Assembly: GCF_041624475.1 (NCBI RefSeq)
Contig: NZ_JBFJUX010000001.1
Span: 186,001-250,000, forward strand
Reading direction: 5' to 3'
Length of the DNA: 64,000 nt
Source of the DNA: Litorivivens sp041624475
GTDB lineage: Bacteria > Pseudomonadota > Gammaproteobacteria > Pseudomonadales > Spongiibacteraceae
Both the position numbers and the translations under genes were made by a program. Under the pieces are notes generated by a model. That model was not told the origin of the DNA. It ran no database searches and saw only the letters and a list, made by a program, of their open reading frames with translations. Below are positions 44,424 to 52,974 of the stretch, in pieces (the first letter of the stretch is position 1; every line of letters starts with the position of its first letter).

Positions 44424-45725
44424 TCAGTTTTCCGTCCAGGCCTTCTCTAATACAGCGTAGTAGAAACCATCGTGGCCGTCTGCCTGGGGCAGTAGCTGGC
44501 GACCAAGGGGTTGTTCCAGGCCCCAGTCGGCGGTAATGGGGCAATGCTTCGCATTGGGCTCTTCGTCGAGGAAGGCTTCGACTACACCGGTGTTTTCGGG
44601 GGGCAGTATCGAGCAGGTGGCGTATAGCAGGCGGCCGCCGGGCTTCAGGGTGGGCCACAGGGCTTTCAATAGCCGCAATTGGGTGGCGGCCAATGTGGCG
44701 ATATCGGTGCTCAGGCGGTGCAGTTTGATATCCGGGTTGCGTCGCACCACGCCGCTGGCGCTGCAGGGGGCGTCGAGCAGAATCTGGTCGAACGTTTCGT
44801 TATCCCACCACTGCTCCGGACGGGCGGCATCGCCAGCGATCAGTTCGGCGCTGAAGTCGAGCCGCTCCAGATTGTCCTGCACCCGAAGCAGGCGGCTGTC
44901 GTCAATATCCAGGCAGGTGAGCGACAGCTCGCCGCCGGTGGTTTCCAGCAAATGGCCGCTTTTGCCGCCGGGTGCGGCGCAGGCGTCGAGAATACGCATG
45001 CCGGCTTGGGGCTGCAGCAGTTCGGCGCAGAGCTGGGCAGACTCGTCCTGCACGCTCGCCGCGCCGTCTTCGAAACCGGGCAGTTTGCTGACGTCGACCG
45101 GTTTGGCGAGACGGATACCGTTGGCGGCAAAAGCGCAGGGGCTGGCGGCCAACTCGGCGGCCGTCAGCTGCTCCAGGTAAGCGTCGCGGGTCTGGCGTGT
45201 CGCGTTGTTGCGCAGACACAGGGGGGGATGGCTGTTGTTGGCGGCAATAATGGCCTCGGCCTGTTCGGGCCAGGCCTCAATAATGGCTTGATGCAACCAC
45301 TCCGGGTGGGCGCAGGCTTCGGCTTCGCTCAGGTTGGCCAGCAGGGTGTCGCGTTCGCGCTGAAAGCGGCGCAGTACGGCATTGGTCAGGCCCTTGGCCC
45401 AGTCTTTTTTCAGTTTGCGCACCGCGTTGACGGTGGTGTTGATGCAGGCGTGATCGGCAATGCGCATGTAGTCGAGCTGATAGACCCCGAGGCAGAGCAG
45501 CATGTGCAGGTCGAGATCTTTATCCTTCATCGGCTTTTTGATGCACTGGTTTACCACGGCGTCGAGCAGCGGGTAAAAGCGCAGGGTGCCGTAGCACAGC
45601 TCGCGCAGCAGGGGGCGCTGTTCGAATTTGACCTTCTGCTCCCAGCGCGGCAGTTCCCGCGACAGGGATTGGCCGTTAGCGACGGCTTGCAGGCAGCGGG
45701 CGGCCGCGGCGCGGACTTCAGGCAT
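44424..45725 (-). CDS. rsmB: 16S rRNA (cytosine-967-C5)-methyltransferase
   Basis: Methylates C967 of 16S rRNA. The 433-residue product has an N-terminal NusB-like RNA-binding domain (about 1-140) and a C-terminal methyltransferase domain with SAM motif LDACAAPGGKSGHLLE, the catalytic cysteines in LDAPCSASGVVRRNP and YATCSILPPENTGVVE. It overlaps the fmt stop by 8 bases and belongs to the def–fmt–rsmB–trkA–trkH set. Confidence 0.96.
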   Translation of the reverse strand: MPEVRAAAARCLQAVANGQSLSRELPRWEQKVKFEQRPLLRELCYGTLRFYPLLDAVVNQCIKKPMKDKDLDLHMLLCLGVYQLDYMRIADHACINTTVNAVRKLKKDWAKGLTNAVLRRFQRERDTLLANLSEAEACAHPEWLHQAIIEAWPEQAEAIIAANNSHPPLCLRNNATRQTRDAYLEQLTAAELAASPCAFAANGIRLAKPVDVSKLPGFEDGAASVQDESAQLCAELLQPQAGMRILDACAAPGGKSGHLLETTGGELSLTCLDIDDSRLLRVQDNLERLDFSAELIAGDAARPEQWWDNETFDQILLDAPCSASGVVRRNPDIKLHRLSTDIATLAATQLRLLKALWPTLKPGGRLLYATCSILPPENTGVVEAFLDEEPNAKHCPITADWGLEQPLGRQLLPQADGHDGFYYAVLEKAWTEN

Positions 45726-46674
45726 GGGTGTCTCCCAGTTGGGTGCCGGGAGCGAAGCGTTCAGCCCGGGCGTTGAGCATGTCCTGGGCCGACATGGCGC
45801 GGGCGCCGGGCAGCTGCAGTTCGGTTAACAGCAGTGAGCCCTTGCCGCAGGCGACGTGGATGCCGTTTTTGTCCGCGCGAAGAATTTCGCCGGGGCTGCC
45901 CTCGCCGGTGGTGACGCTGGCGCGCTGTATTTTCAGGCGCTCGCCATTGAGCTGGGTATAGCTGATGGGAAAGGGGTTAAAGGCGCGGATTTTTCGGCAC
46001 AGAACCTCCGCATCTTCCGCCCAGTTGATAGCCGCCTCCTCTTTGAGGATTTTCGGGGCGTAGCAGCTCAGCGCGTCGTTCTGTTTCTCGCCGGGCAATT
46101 TTCCCGCCGCCAGTCGGCTTACCGCTTCGATCAGCGCCGGGCCGCCCTGCTCCGCCAGTTTGTCGTGCAGGCTGGCGGCGGTGTCGGTATCGGCAATCGG
46201 GCAATGGGTTTTGAGCAGCATGTCACCGGTATCGAGGCCCGCATCCATCTGCATAATGGTAATGCCGGTTTCCGCATCGCCTGCCTCAATGGCGCGCTGA
46301 ATGGGCGCCGCGCCGCGCCAGCGCGGCAGCAGCGAGGCGTGGACATTGATGCAGCCCAGACGCGGAGCATCCAGCACCGCCTGCGGCAAAATCAGGCCGT
46401 AGGCCACCACAATCATCAGGTCGGCGCGGTGGCTTTGCAGTTCGGTAAGGGCGTCATCGGTTTTGAAATTCAGCGGTTGAAACACCGGCAGCTGGTGGGC
46501 CTGAGCCAGCTGCTTGACCGGGCTGGCCTGCAGTTTCTTGCCGCGCCCGGCGGGGCGGTCCGGCTGGCTGTAGACGGCGACAATCTCGTGCTGGCCGCTG
46601 TCGATCAGCGCCTGCAGGTGGCTGGCGGCGAAATCGGGGGTGCCCGCAAAAATCAGGCGCAGTGGTCGGTTCAC
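45718..46674 (-). CDS. fmt: Methionyl-tRNA formyltransferase
   Basis: Formylates Met-tRNAfMet for translation initiation. The 318-residue product starts with LRLIFAGTPDFAASHL and has the signature NVHASLLPRWRGAAPIQRA with catalytic Asn and His, followed by the MQMDAGLDTGDM aspartate, and a C-terminal OB-like domain. It is coupled to def upstream and rsmB downstream, the standard order. Confidence 0.97.
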   Translation of the reverse strand: MNRPLRLIFAGTPDFAASHLQALIDSGQHEIVAVYSQPDRPAGRGKKLQASPVKQLAQAHQLPVFQPLNFKTDDALTELQSHRADLMIVVAYGLILPQAVLDAPRLGCINVHASLLPRWRGAAPIQRAIEAGDAETGITIMQMDAGLDTGDMLLKTHCPIADTDTAASLHDKLAEQGGPALIEAVSRLAAGKLPGEKQNDALSCYAPKILKEEAAINWAEDAEVLCRKIRAFNPFPISYTQLNGERLKIQRASVTTGEGSPGEILRADKNGIHVACGKGSLLLTELQLPGARAMSAQDMLNARAERFAPGTQLGDTHA

Positions 46675-46699
46675 GGAGTGTCCTTAGCTGTGGGCTGCC

Positions 46700-47206
46700 T
46701 CAGGAGGCAGCCCGGCGATGCTGTTTTTCCAGCTTGCTGCGAATGCGGTTGCGTTTCAGTGGAGAGAGGTAATCCACAAAGAGCTTGCCTTTGAGGTGGT
46801 CCATCTCGTGCTGGATGCACACGGCAAGCAGACCTTGCGGCTCTTCTTCAAAGCGCTGGCCGTCGCGGCCCAGTGCGGTAACGCGGATATGGGCCGGACG
46901 CTCGACGGTCTCGTAAAAGCCGGGTACCGACAGACAGCCCTCGTCGTAACTGCCAAGATCTTGATCCAGAACGGTAATTTCCGGGTTGATATAGACCCTC
47001 GGCTCGCTGCGATCTTCGCTGACGTCAATCACGATGACCTGCTCATGGACATCCACCTGGGTGGCCGCCAGGCCGATGCCGGGGGCGTCGTACATGGTGT
47101 CGAACATATTGTCGACCAGGGTGCGTATGCGTTCATCGACCTCTGCCACCGGCTTGGCTTCGGTGCGCAGGCGGGGATCGGGGAATTCGAGTATTTCCAG
47201 TATCAT
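46700..47206 (-). CDS. def: Peptide deformylase
   Basis: Removes the formyl group from nascent proteins, complementing Fmt. The 168-residue metalloenzyme has all three motifs: GIGLAATQ (43-50), EGCLS (89-93, metal-ligand Cys 91) and HEMDH (133-137). It is the first gene of the minus-strand operon; a possible promoter lies 85 bases upstream. It is divergent from the LysM protein gene, as in Pseudomonas. Confidence 0.97.
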   Translation of the reverse strand: MILEILEFPDPRLRTEAKPVAEVDERIRTLVDNMFDTMYDAPGIGLAATQVDVHEQVIVIDVSEDRSEPRVYINPEITVLDQDLGSYDEGCLSVPGFYETVERPAHIRVTALGRDGQRFEEEPQGLLAVCIQHEMDHLKGKLFVDYLSPLKRNRIRSKLEKQHRRAAS

Positions 47207-47290
47207 GCTCTTTCCGTCAGGGCTCGCATTCTGCGGTTTACAAGGTGTTTGTGACCGAGTTGTCGTGAAATTTTAACTGGTACTGCTAAG

Positions 47291-47319
47291 ATTATGATCA
47301 ACAAGCATAATTGACCCAA
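47291..47319 (-). promoter_or_regulatory. Possible promoter of the def–fmt–rsmB–trk operon
   Basis: On the minus strand TTGGGT (47319-47314) and CATAAT (47296-47291) are 17 bases apart, about 85 bases before the def start. The -10 is one base from consensus and the -35 is weak. The stretch lies in the divergent gap between def and the LysM gene. Confidence 0.4.
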
Positions 47320-47445
47320 TCTGTGCTAACGTAACAGCTGCGGCCCATTATACCACAGCGAACCCTGCAGACAGTGTGCTCAGGCGTGGTAAAACGGCGC
47401 GTTCAACAGAGTGTGGCAAGGCTTTCGCCACTCGAGGATAACAAG

Positions 47446-48483
47446 ATGAAACGACTGCTGCTTGGTCTGGCGCTCACGATAAGCTTTTCTGCGGCTGTGC
47501 TGGCTGATGTTCTGGCATTGAAGGAAGATCACCCGCAAACCTATGTGGTTAAGCGCGGCGATACCCTGTGGAGTATCTCCAATATCTTTCTGGAAGACCC
47601 ATGGCTCTGGCCGGAGCTGTGGCATTACAACCAGCAGGTGGACGACCCGCACCTGATTTATCCCGGCGATATCCTGTATCTGGTCTGGGTGGACGGCAAA
47701 CCGCGGCTGGTAAAAAACATCGTCAAAAAGACCACGGTAAACCGCGATGTCAAACTGACGCCGCAGATGCGCATTTCCGATCTTACGGCGGCGATCCCGG
47801 CCATTTCCCTGGATGTAATCGGCCCGTTCCTGACTAACAGCCGGGTGGTGGACAAGGCCCTGCTGGAAAAAGCGCCCTATGTGCTGAGCGGGCGTGAAGG
47901 CCACATCGTGACCGGGGCGGGCGACACGCTCTATGCCCGGGGCAAGTTTGACGACGAAAACGTATACGGCATCTACCGCCAGGCTCAGGTGTTTACCGAC
48001 CCCGATACCGGCGAGTTTCTGGGTATTCAGGCGCGCGATATCGGCACCGGCAAGCGCTTGTCGGTGGACGGCGATATTGCCACCCTGCAGGTGAACCGCA
48101 GCAACGAAGAAATTCGCCGCGGTGATCGTCTCCTGCCCCAGGAAGATCGCACCCTGAAGCCCCGCTTTGAACCCCGTGCGCCGGAACAGCCGGTGGAAGG
48201 CGAGATCATTGCCGTCGATGGTGGTGTCAGTCAGGTGGGCAGCATGGATGTGGTCATCCTCAATCGCGGGGAGCGCGACGGGCTCAAGTCCGGCGACGTG
48301 ATGGCGATCTACCAGCGCGGCGTGCTGGTGCGCGACGATATCGCCAAGGAAGTTGTGCGCGTGCCCGACGTAGAGGCTGGCCTGCTGATGGTATTTCGCA
48401 GCTACGAAAAGGTCTCCTTTGCGGTGGTGCTGACCGCAACCCAGGCCCTGCGCGTTGGCGATAAGGTTAAAAACCCCACTTAA
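47446..48483 (+). CDS. LysM-domain envelope protein
   Basis: A 345-residue exported protein with a signal peptide (about 1-21, MKRLLLGLALTISFSAAVLA) and an N-terminal LysM peptidoglycan-binding domain (about 31-80, YVVKRGDTLWSIS...YPGDIL). The rest (YVLSGREGHIVTGAGDTLYARG, DRLLP, GERDGLKSGDVMAIY) has no enzyme motif I know. Orthologues sit upstream of dprA in Pseudomonas and are thought to act at the cell wall. ATG 47446 after GAGGATAACAAG is chosen because the signal peptide starts there. Confidence 0.9.
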   Translation: MKRLLLGLALTISFSAAVLADVLALKEDHPQTYVVKRGDTLWSISNIFLEDPWLWPELWHYNQQVDDPHLIYPGDILYLVWVDGKPRLVKNIVKKTTVNRDVKLTPQMRISDLTAAIPAISLDVIGPFLTNSRVVDKALLEKAPYVLSGREGHIVTGAGDTLYARGKFDDENVYGIYRQAQVFTDPDTGEFLGIQARDIGTGKRLSVDGDIATLQVNRSNEEIRRGDRLLPQEDRTLKPRFEPRAPEQPVEGEIIAVDGGVSQVGSMDVVILNRGERDGLKSGDVMAIYQRGVLVRDDIAKEVVRVPDVEAGLLMVFRSYEKVSFAVVLTATQALRVGDKVKNPT

Positions 48484-48525
48484 TTGAACGGTTAACGCAG
48501 GCACAGGACGTGCCTGGAGAATCAC

Positions 48526-49647
48526 ATGGATGTGAGCGATACCCAGTCTGACCGCCAATGGCTGCTGCTTTCCCAGTGGCCAGGCCTTTCCCGCAAAGCC
48601 CTGCTGCAGATGATGCAGCAGGCGCCCTCACTCCCTGAACTGCTGTCACTCAATGATGCAAACTGCCTGGCATGTGGCGTTAGACCGGCCTGGCTGGCGG
48701 CCCGCGCGGCTTATCTCGGGGGTGACTGGGCCGTGGACACGCAGGTGGAGCCCCAGTGGCAGGCGCTGCAGGCCATTGGCGGGCAGATCATTGCCTATAC
48801 AGACGACCGCTATCCCGCCCTGTTGCGGGAAATCCCCGACCCGCCGCCGCTCTTGTATGTGGCTGGGCGAGTTGAGCTGTTGGCGCAGCCGCAGTTGGCG
48901 GTGGTGGGCAGCCGCAATGCTTCACGCGCTGGCTTGGCGCTGGCCGAGGCCTTTGCTCGGGATATGGCCGCTCGCGGTCTGTGTATTACCAGCGGTCTGG
49001 CCTGGGGCGTTGATTCCAGCAGTCACCTGGGCGCGCTCAAATCTGGCGGCGACACCATCGCCGTGCTCGGCACCGGCATCGACGTGCCCTATCCCCGCCG
49101 CAACCTGGCGCTTTATCAGGAGATTCGTGAGCGCGGCCTGCTGGTCTCCGAGTTTCCACCGGGCGCGCCGCCGCGGCGCGAGCAGTTTCCCCAGCGAAAC
49201 CGTGTGATCAGCGGGCTCAGTCTGGGTGTGCTGGTGGTGGAAGCGGCCCTGCGCAGCGGCTCCCTGATTACCGCCCGCTTTGCGCTGGAGCAGGGGCGCG
49301 AGGTTTTTGCCATTCCGGGTTCTATCCACAACCCGCTGGCGCGGGGCTGTCACCGGCTGATTCGCGAGGGCGCGGTCTTGGTTGAGGCGGCGCAGGACAT
49401 CCTTGATGCCTGGGTCGGCTGGTTGCCGCCGGCTCTGGCTGCGCCGGAGGATCATCACAGGGAAGAACCGGCTCTCGAACCGGCCCAGCAGCGCTTGCTG
49501 CAGGCACTGGGTTTCGACCCTCAGCCCCTGGACAAGCTGGCCGATCACTGTCGGGTGGCAGTCGATGACTTGCTGCCCGAGTTGCTGGCGCTGGAGCTGG
49601 AGGGCTGGGTTGAGCAGCAGGGCGCCTGCTGGGTGCGTTGCCGGTAG
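48526..49647 (+). CDS. dprA: DNA processing protein DprA
   Basis: Protects incoming single-stranded DNA and loads RecA in transformation; also widely kept in non-competent bacteria. The 373-residue product has an N-terminal SAM-like part, the Rossmann-like core (VVGSRNASRAG, SGLAWGVDSSSHLGAL, AVLGTGIDVPYPRRN, FPQRNRVISGLS, REVFAIPGS) and a C-terminal winged-helix domain (about 315-373). ATG 48526 follows TGGAGA. A stem-loop without T-run follows the stop. Confidence 0.95.
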   Translation: MDVSDTQSDRQWLLLSQWPGLSRKALLQMMQQAPSLPELLSLNDANCLACGVRPAWLAARAAYLGGDWAVDTQVEPQWQALQAIGGQIIAYTDDRYPALLREIPDPPPLLYVAGRVELLAQPQLAVVGSRNASRAGLALAEAFARDMAARGLCITSGLAWGVDSSSHLGALKSGGDTIAVLGTGIDVPYPRRNLALYQEIRERGLLVSEFPPGAPPRREQFPQRNRVISGLSLGVLVVEAALRSGSLITARFALEQGREVFAIPGSIHNPLARGCHRLIREGAVLVEAAQDILDAWVGWLPPALAAPEDHHREEPALEPAQQRLLQALGFDPQPLDKLADHCRVAVDDLLPELLALELEGWVEQQGACWVRCR

Positions 49648-49649
49648 CA

Positions 49650-49677
49650 CACAGTATTTGGTCGGCCGAATACTGTG
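49650..49677. repeat. Stem-loop downstream of dprA
   Basis: CACAGTATT (49650-49658) and AATACTGTG (49669-49677) are perfect inverted repeats around a 10-base loop containing the palindrome TCGGCCGA. No T-run follows, so it is not a standard terminator; it could stabilise the dprA mRNA end or act as a protein site. Confidence 0.45.
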
Positions 49678-49758
49678 CAGATTGCGCACTCGGCTTGCGC
49701 TCTTACTGCGATTTCGTTGTCCTTTTACCCAAGGAAATTCTCACATTCAGGAGGCGCA

Positions 49759-50475
49759 ATGGATACCGCAGTCAAACAGACACATATCTATCGGAAAGCC
49801 ACCTGCCCTTGGGGTAAGAAAGCGGTTGATCTGCTGGAGCAGGAGAAAATAGCTTACACCGACCACACCTTTGACAGTCGCAACCAGGAGGCGCGATTCA
49901 AGGAAGAGGAAGGCGTAGAGACAACGCCGCAGGTCTATATGCACGGCCGCAGGATCGGCGGTTACGATGAGTTGGCTGCACACCTCAACAGTCACTCCAC
50001 AGAAGAAGAACATGAGAGTACTCTGAAAGCCTACGCCCCGGTCATTGCGGTGTTTTCCACGGCGCTGCTGATGAGTCTGGCCAGCGCCTTGGGTGTGATG
50101 GGCTTTATGGGCTTTTCCCTGTGCCTGCTGGCCTGCCTTAAGCTGATGGACCTGCCCAGCTTTGTGGAGGGCTTTATGCAATACGATCTGCTGGCGCCGC
50201 GCCTTCCGGCCTATGCCTGGGCCTACCCCTTTCTGGAGTTGGGCGTAGGGCTTGCCCTGCTGGGCAGCTTGGTGCTGACCCCGGTTGCCTTTGTGGCCAT
50301 CGCGGTCGGTCTGACAGGCGGCGTGTCGATAATCAAGGCCGTTTACATCGACCGCCAGGATCTGGATTGCGCCTGTGTGGGTGGCAATTACGATGTGCCG
50401 CTTGGTTTCGTCAGCTTTTCCGAAAACGCGGTGATGGCCGGTATGGGGCTGGCGATTCTGCTCGGGTTTCGCTAG
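49759..50475 (+). CDS. Glutaredoxin–MauE (DoxX-like) fusion membrane protein
   Basis: A 238-residue two-part protein. Residues 1-80 are a glutaredoxin domain (THIYRKATCPWGKKAVDLLE with a single active-site Cys 16, and the cis-Pro motif ETTPQVYMHGRRIGGYDEL). Residues 95-238 contain four hydrophobic helices of the MauE/DoxX redox-membrane type, with a conserved DCACVGG followed by VPLGFVSFSEN near the end. It may pass reducing equivalents across or within the membrane, but its target is unknown. AGGAGG lies just before ATG 49759; the longer frame is not needed. Confidence 0.85.
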   Translation: MDTAVKQTHIYRKATCPWGKKAVDLLEQEKIAYTDHTFDSRNQEARFKEEEGVETTPQVYMHGRRIGGYDELAAHLNSHSTEEEHESTLKAYAPVIAVFSTALLMSLASALGVMGFMGFSLCLLACLKLMDLPSFVEGFMQYDLLAPRLPAYAWAYPFLELGVGLALLGSLVLTPVAFVAIAVGLTGGVSIIKAVYIDRQDLDCACVGGNYDVPLGFVSFSENAVMAGMGLAILLGFR

Positions 50476-50658
50476 TCCCTCCCGGCGGAGGTCGGACCCG
50501 ACAAACTTGCATTGCGATGGCGCCTCCGGTATTTTCCGCGCTTTCTGCGGCACCGGCACCTGCTGGCTTAACTGGAGCTTTGAAAATGAGAGGATCCCGT
50601 GTTGCCATTCGCAGGGGCTCAGATTTCGGTCTGCCAGCCTCGCCTGAACGGTTGATCC

Positions 50659-51225
50659 ATGTCCTCAGCTAAGGCCTTTCGCATTCGCCGCGCCGCCGAT
50701 ATTCTGTTGGGCGGTGGGCTGATAACGCACCCCACGGAAGCGGTCTGGGGGTTGGCCTGCCTGCCGAATTTTCCCGCGGCTACGGCGCGCCTGCTCGACC
50801 TGAAACAGCGCCACCCCGCCAAGGGCTTGATCCTTGTCGCTCACGACGCCGACTGCTTTGCACCCCTTATCGACCCCCTGCCTGTGGACGTTCGCGAACG
50901 AATGCTGGCGGCCTGGCCGGCCCCGGTCACTTTTGTGGTGCCGGACCCGGATGGTTGGGCGCCGCCCTGGGTGCGTGGTAGCCATGATTCCGTGGCAATT
51001 AGGGTTAGCGGGCACTCGCTTACGGCTGCCTTGAGCCGCGCCGTCGGCGGCCCGCTGATCAGTACCTCGGCCAACCCCTCCGGCGCCAATCCGGCGCGCA
51101 CGGCACTCAAAGCTCGACAGTATTTCGGGGAACAACTGGATTACTATCTGGTCGGAGAGACCGGCGGCGCCAGTCGGCCAAGCCGCATTCTCAATGCCCT
51201 TACCGGCGAAGCCTTTCGGGAGTAA
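50659..51225 (+). CDS. tsaC: Threonylcarbamoyl-AMP synthase (Sua5/YrdC family)
   Basis: Makes threonylcarbamoyl-adenylate for the t6A modification of tRNA position 37. The 188-residue product has the YrdC fold motifs: GGGLITHPTEAVWGLAC, KQRHPAKGLILVA, PGPVTF-like WPAPVTFV and ISTSANPSG. In Pseudomonas the orthologue lies in the same dprA–tsaC–hemF–aroE neighbourhood. It is followed after two bases by hemF, so the two are co-transcribed. Confidence 0.93.
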   Translation: MSSAKAFRIRRAADILLGGGLITHPTEAVWGLACLPNFPAATARLLDLKQRHPAKGLILVAHDADCFAPLIDPLPVDVRERMLAAWPAPVTFVVPDPDGWAPPWVRGSHDSVAIRVSGHSLTAALSRAVGGPLISTSANPSGANPARTALKARQYFGEQLDYYLVGETGGASRPSRILNALTGEAFRE

Positions 51226-51227
51226 GC

Positions 51228-52112
51228 GTGGATATCGAGGCCGTCAAAGACTACCTGCTCAAGCTGCAGGATCGCATCTGCCGCGAACTGGAGGCGGTCG
51301 ACGGCAAAGGCGTCTTTGTGGAAGACGCTTGGGAGCGCGGCCGCAGCCGAATACTCACCGACGGTGCGGTGATCGAAAAAGGCGGGGTCAATTTCTCCCA
51401 CGTCACCGGCGACAATATGCCCGCCACCGCCTCTGCCCGCCGCCCGGAGCTGGCGGGGCGCTCCTATCAGGCCATGGGCGTATCGCTGGTGATTCACCCG
51501 GAAAACCCCTATGTCCCCACCAGCCATGCCAACGTCCGATTTTTTGTCGCCGAAAAGCCCGGTGAAGAGCCAGTGTGGTGGTTCGGCGGTGGTTTTGATT
51601 TGACCCCCTACTACCCCTTTGAAGAAGACTGTGTGCACTGGCATCAGACCGCCTTTGAGGCCTGCCAGCCCTTCGGCGACGAGGTCTATCCACGCCTTAA
51701 GCAGTGGTGCGACGAATATTTTTACTTAAAACATCGCGACGAAACCCGCGGGGTCGGCGGCCTGTTCTTCGATGATCTCGACGAGGGTGGCTTTGAGCAC
51801 AGCTTTGGCCTGATGCGCAGCGTGGGCGATGCCTTTCTCAAGGCCTACCTGCCGATTGTCGAGCGCCGCAAGGCTTTAGCTTGGGGTGAGCGCGAGCGCA
51901 GCTTCCAGCTTTACCGCCGTGGCCGCTATGTGGAATTCAATCTGGTTTTTGACCGGGGCACCCATTTTGGCCTGCAAAGCGGCGGGCGCACGGAATCCAT
52001 CCTGATGTCGCTGCCCCCGCTGGCGAGATGGGAGTACAATTGGCACCCCGAAGAGGGCAGCCCGGAGGCCGACCTCTACGACAACTATCTAAAGCCACGG
52101 AATTGGTTATAG
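51228..52112 (+). CDS. hemF: Aerobic coproporphyrinogen III oxidase
   Basis: Oxygen-dependent decarboxylation of coproporphyrinogen III in haem synthesis. The 294-residue product has the strongly conserved GGVNFSHVTGD region, HPENPYVPTSHANVRFF, WWFGGGFDLTPYYPFEEDCVHWH, FFDDLDEGGF and FNLVFDRGTHFGLQSGGRTESILMSLPP. The start is GTG at 51228. It supplies haem for, among others, the oxidase encoded upstream in the window. Confidence 0.97.
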   Translation: MDIEAVKDYLLKLQDRICRELEAVDGKGVFVEDAWERGRSRILTDGAVIEKGGVNFSHVTGDNMPATASARRPELAGRSYQAMGVSLVIHPENPYVPTSHANVRFFVAEKPGEEPVWWFGGGFDLTPYYPFEEDCVHWHQTAFEACQPFGDEVYPRLKQWCDEYFYLKHRDETRGVGGLFFDDLDEGGFEHSFGLMRSVGDAFLKAYLPIVERRKALAWGERERSFQLYRRGRYVEFNLVFDRGTHFGLQSGGRTESILMSLPPLARWEYNWHPEEGSPEADLYDNYLKPRNWL

Positions 52113-52119
52113 GTTATAC

Positions 52120-52962
52120 ATGTCCAGTTCTGATCAGTACGCGGTTTTCGGCAACCCGATCCGCCACAGCAAGTCCCCGGAAATTCATGCCGCCTTTGCC
52201 GCCCAGAGTGGCCAGGACATGGTCTACCGCACCCACATGGTAGAGGATGGTCTGTTCGCCGAAAGCGCGCGCCGTTTTTTTGATAACGGCGGCAAGGGCT
52301 TGAACATAACCGTGCCCTGCAAGGTCGATGCCTTTCAGTTTGCCGACAGTCTGAGCGATCGGGCGCGCCGGGCCGGCGCCGTGAACACCCTGGCCAAGCA
52401 GGAAGACGGCACCATCTACGGTGACAACACCGACGGTGCCGGCATTGTGCGCGATATGCTGGAAAATCTGGCCTGGGAGATGGCCGACCGCCGAGTACTG
52501 ATACTGGGCGCTGGTGGGGCGGTACGCGGCATACTTGGGCCTTTGCTGGTCCGCAACCCTCGCCATATCGTGGTAGCCAATCGCACGGTGGAAAAAGCCC
52601 GCAATCTGGCCCGCGAATTCAGCGAGCTGGGCGAAGTGCGCGGCTGCAGCTACGAAGGGCTGGCCGGCAGTCAGTTTGATCTGGTTATCAACGGCACCAG
52701 CGCCAGCATGATGGGCGACCTGCCGCCGCTGCCGCCGGAACTGCTCAGTGAAACCGCTTGCTGCTACGACATGATGTACTCCGCAGCCCCGACACCGTTT
52801 ATGCGCTGGGCTGCCAGTGAGGCGGCCTGGGCGGTATCGGACGGGCTGGGCATGCTGGTCGAGCAGGCGGCAGAATCCTTTTGCATCTGGCGCGGCATTC
52901 GCCCCAACACGGCGCCGGTTATCGAGCAAATTCGCGCGTCACTCAACAAATCCACAGAATAA
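52120..52962 (+). CDS. aroE: Shikimate 5-dehydrogenase
   Basis: Reduces 3-dehydroshikimate to shikimate with NADPH in aromatic amino-acid synthesis. The 280-residue product has the substrate motif NPIRHSKSPEIH, the catalytic lysine segment LNITVPCKVDAF, NTDGAGIVRD, the NADP Rossmann motif LGAGGAVRGI and the C-terminal GLGMLVEQAAESF. It follows hemF by 7 bases, so it is part of the tsaC–hemF–aroE operon. Confidence 0.96.
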   Translation: MSSSDQYAVFGNPIRHSKSPEIHAAFAAQSGQDMVYRTHMVEDGLFAESARRFFDNGGKGLNITVPCKVDAFQFADSLSDRARRAGAVNTLAKQEDGTIYGDNTDGAGIVRDMLENLAWEMADRRVLILGAGGAVRGILGPLLVRNPRHIVVANRTVEKARNLAREFSELGEVRGCSYEGLAGSQFDLVINGTSASMMGDLPPLPPELLSETACCYDMMYSAAPTPFMRWAASEAAWAVSDGLGMLVEQAAESFCIWRGIRPNTAPVIEQIRASLNKSTE

Positions 52963-52974
52963 AGGAAGCCGGTT

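Noticed and set aside
47380..48558. 392-codon minus-strand frame over the LysM gene
   Set aside because: Antisense shadow of a gene with a clear signal peptide and LysM domain.
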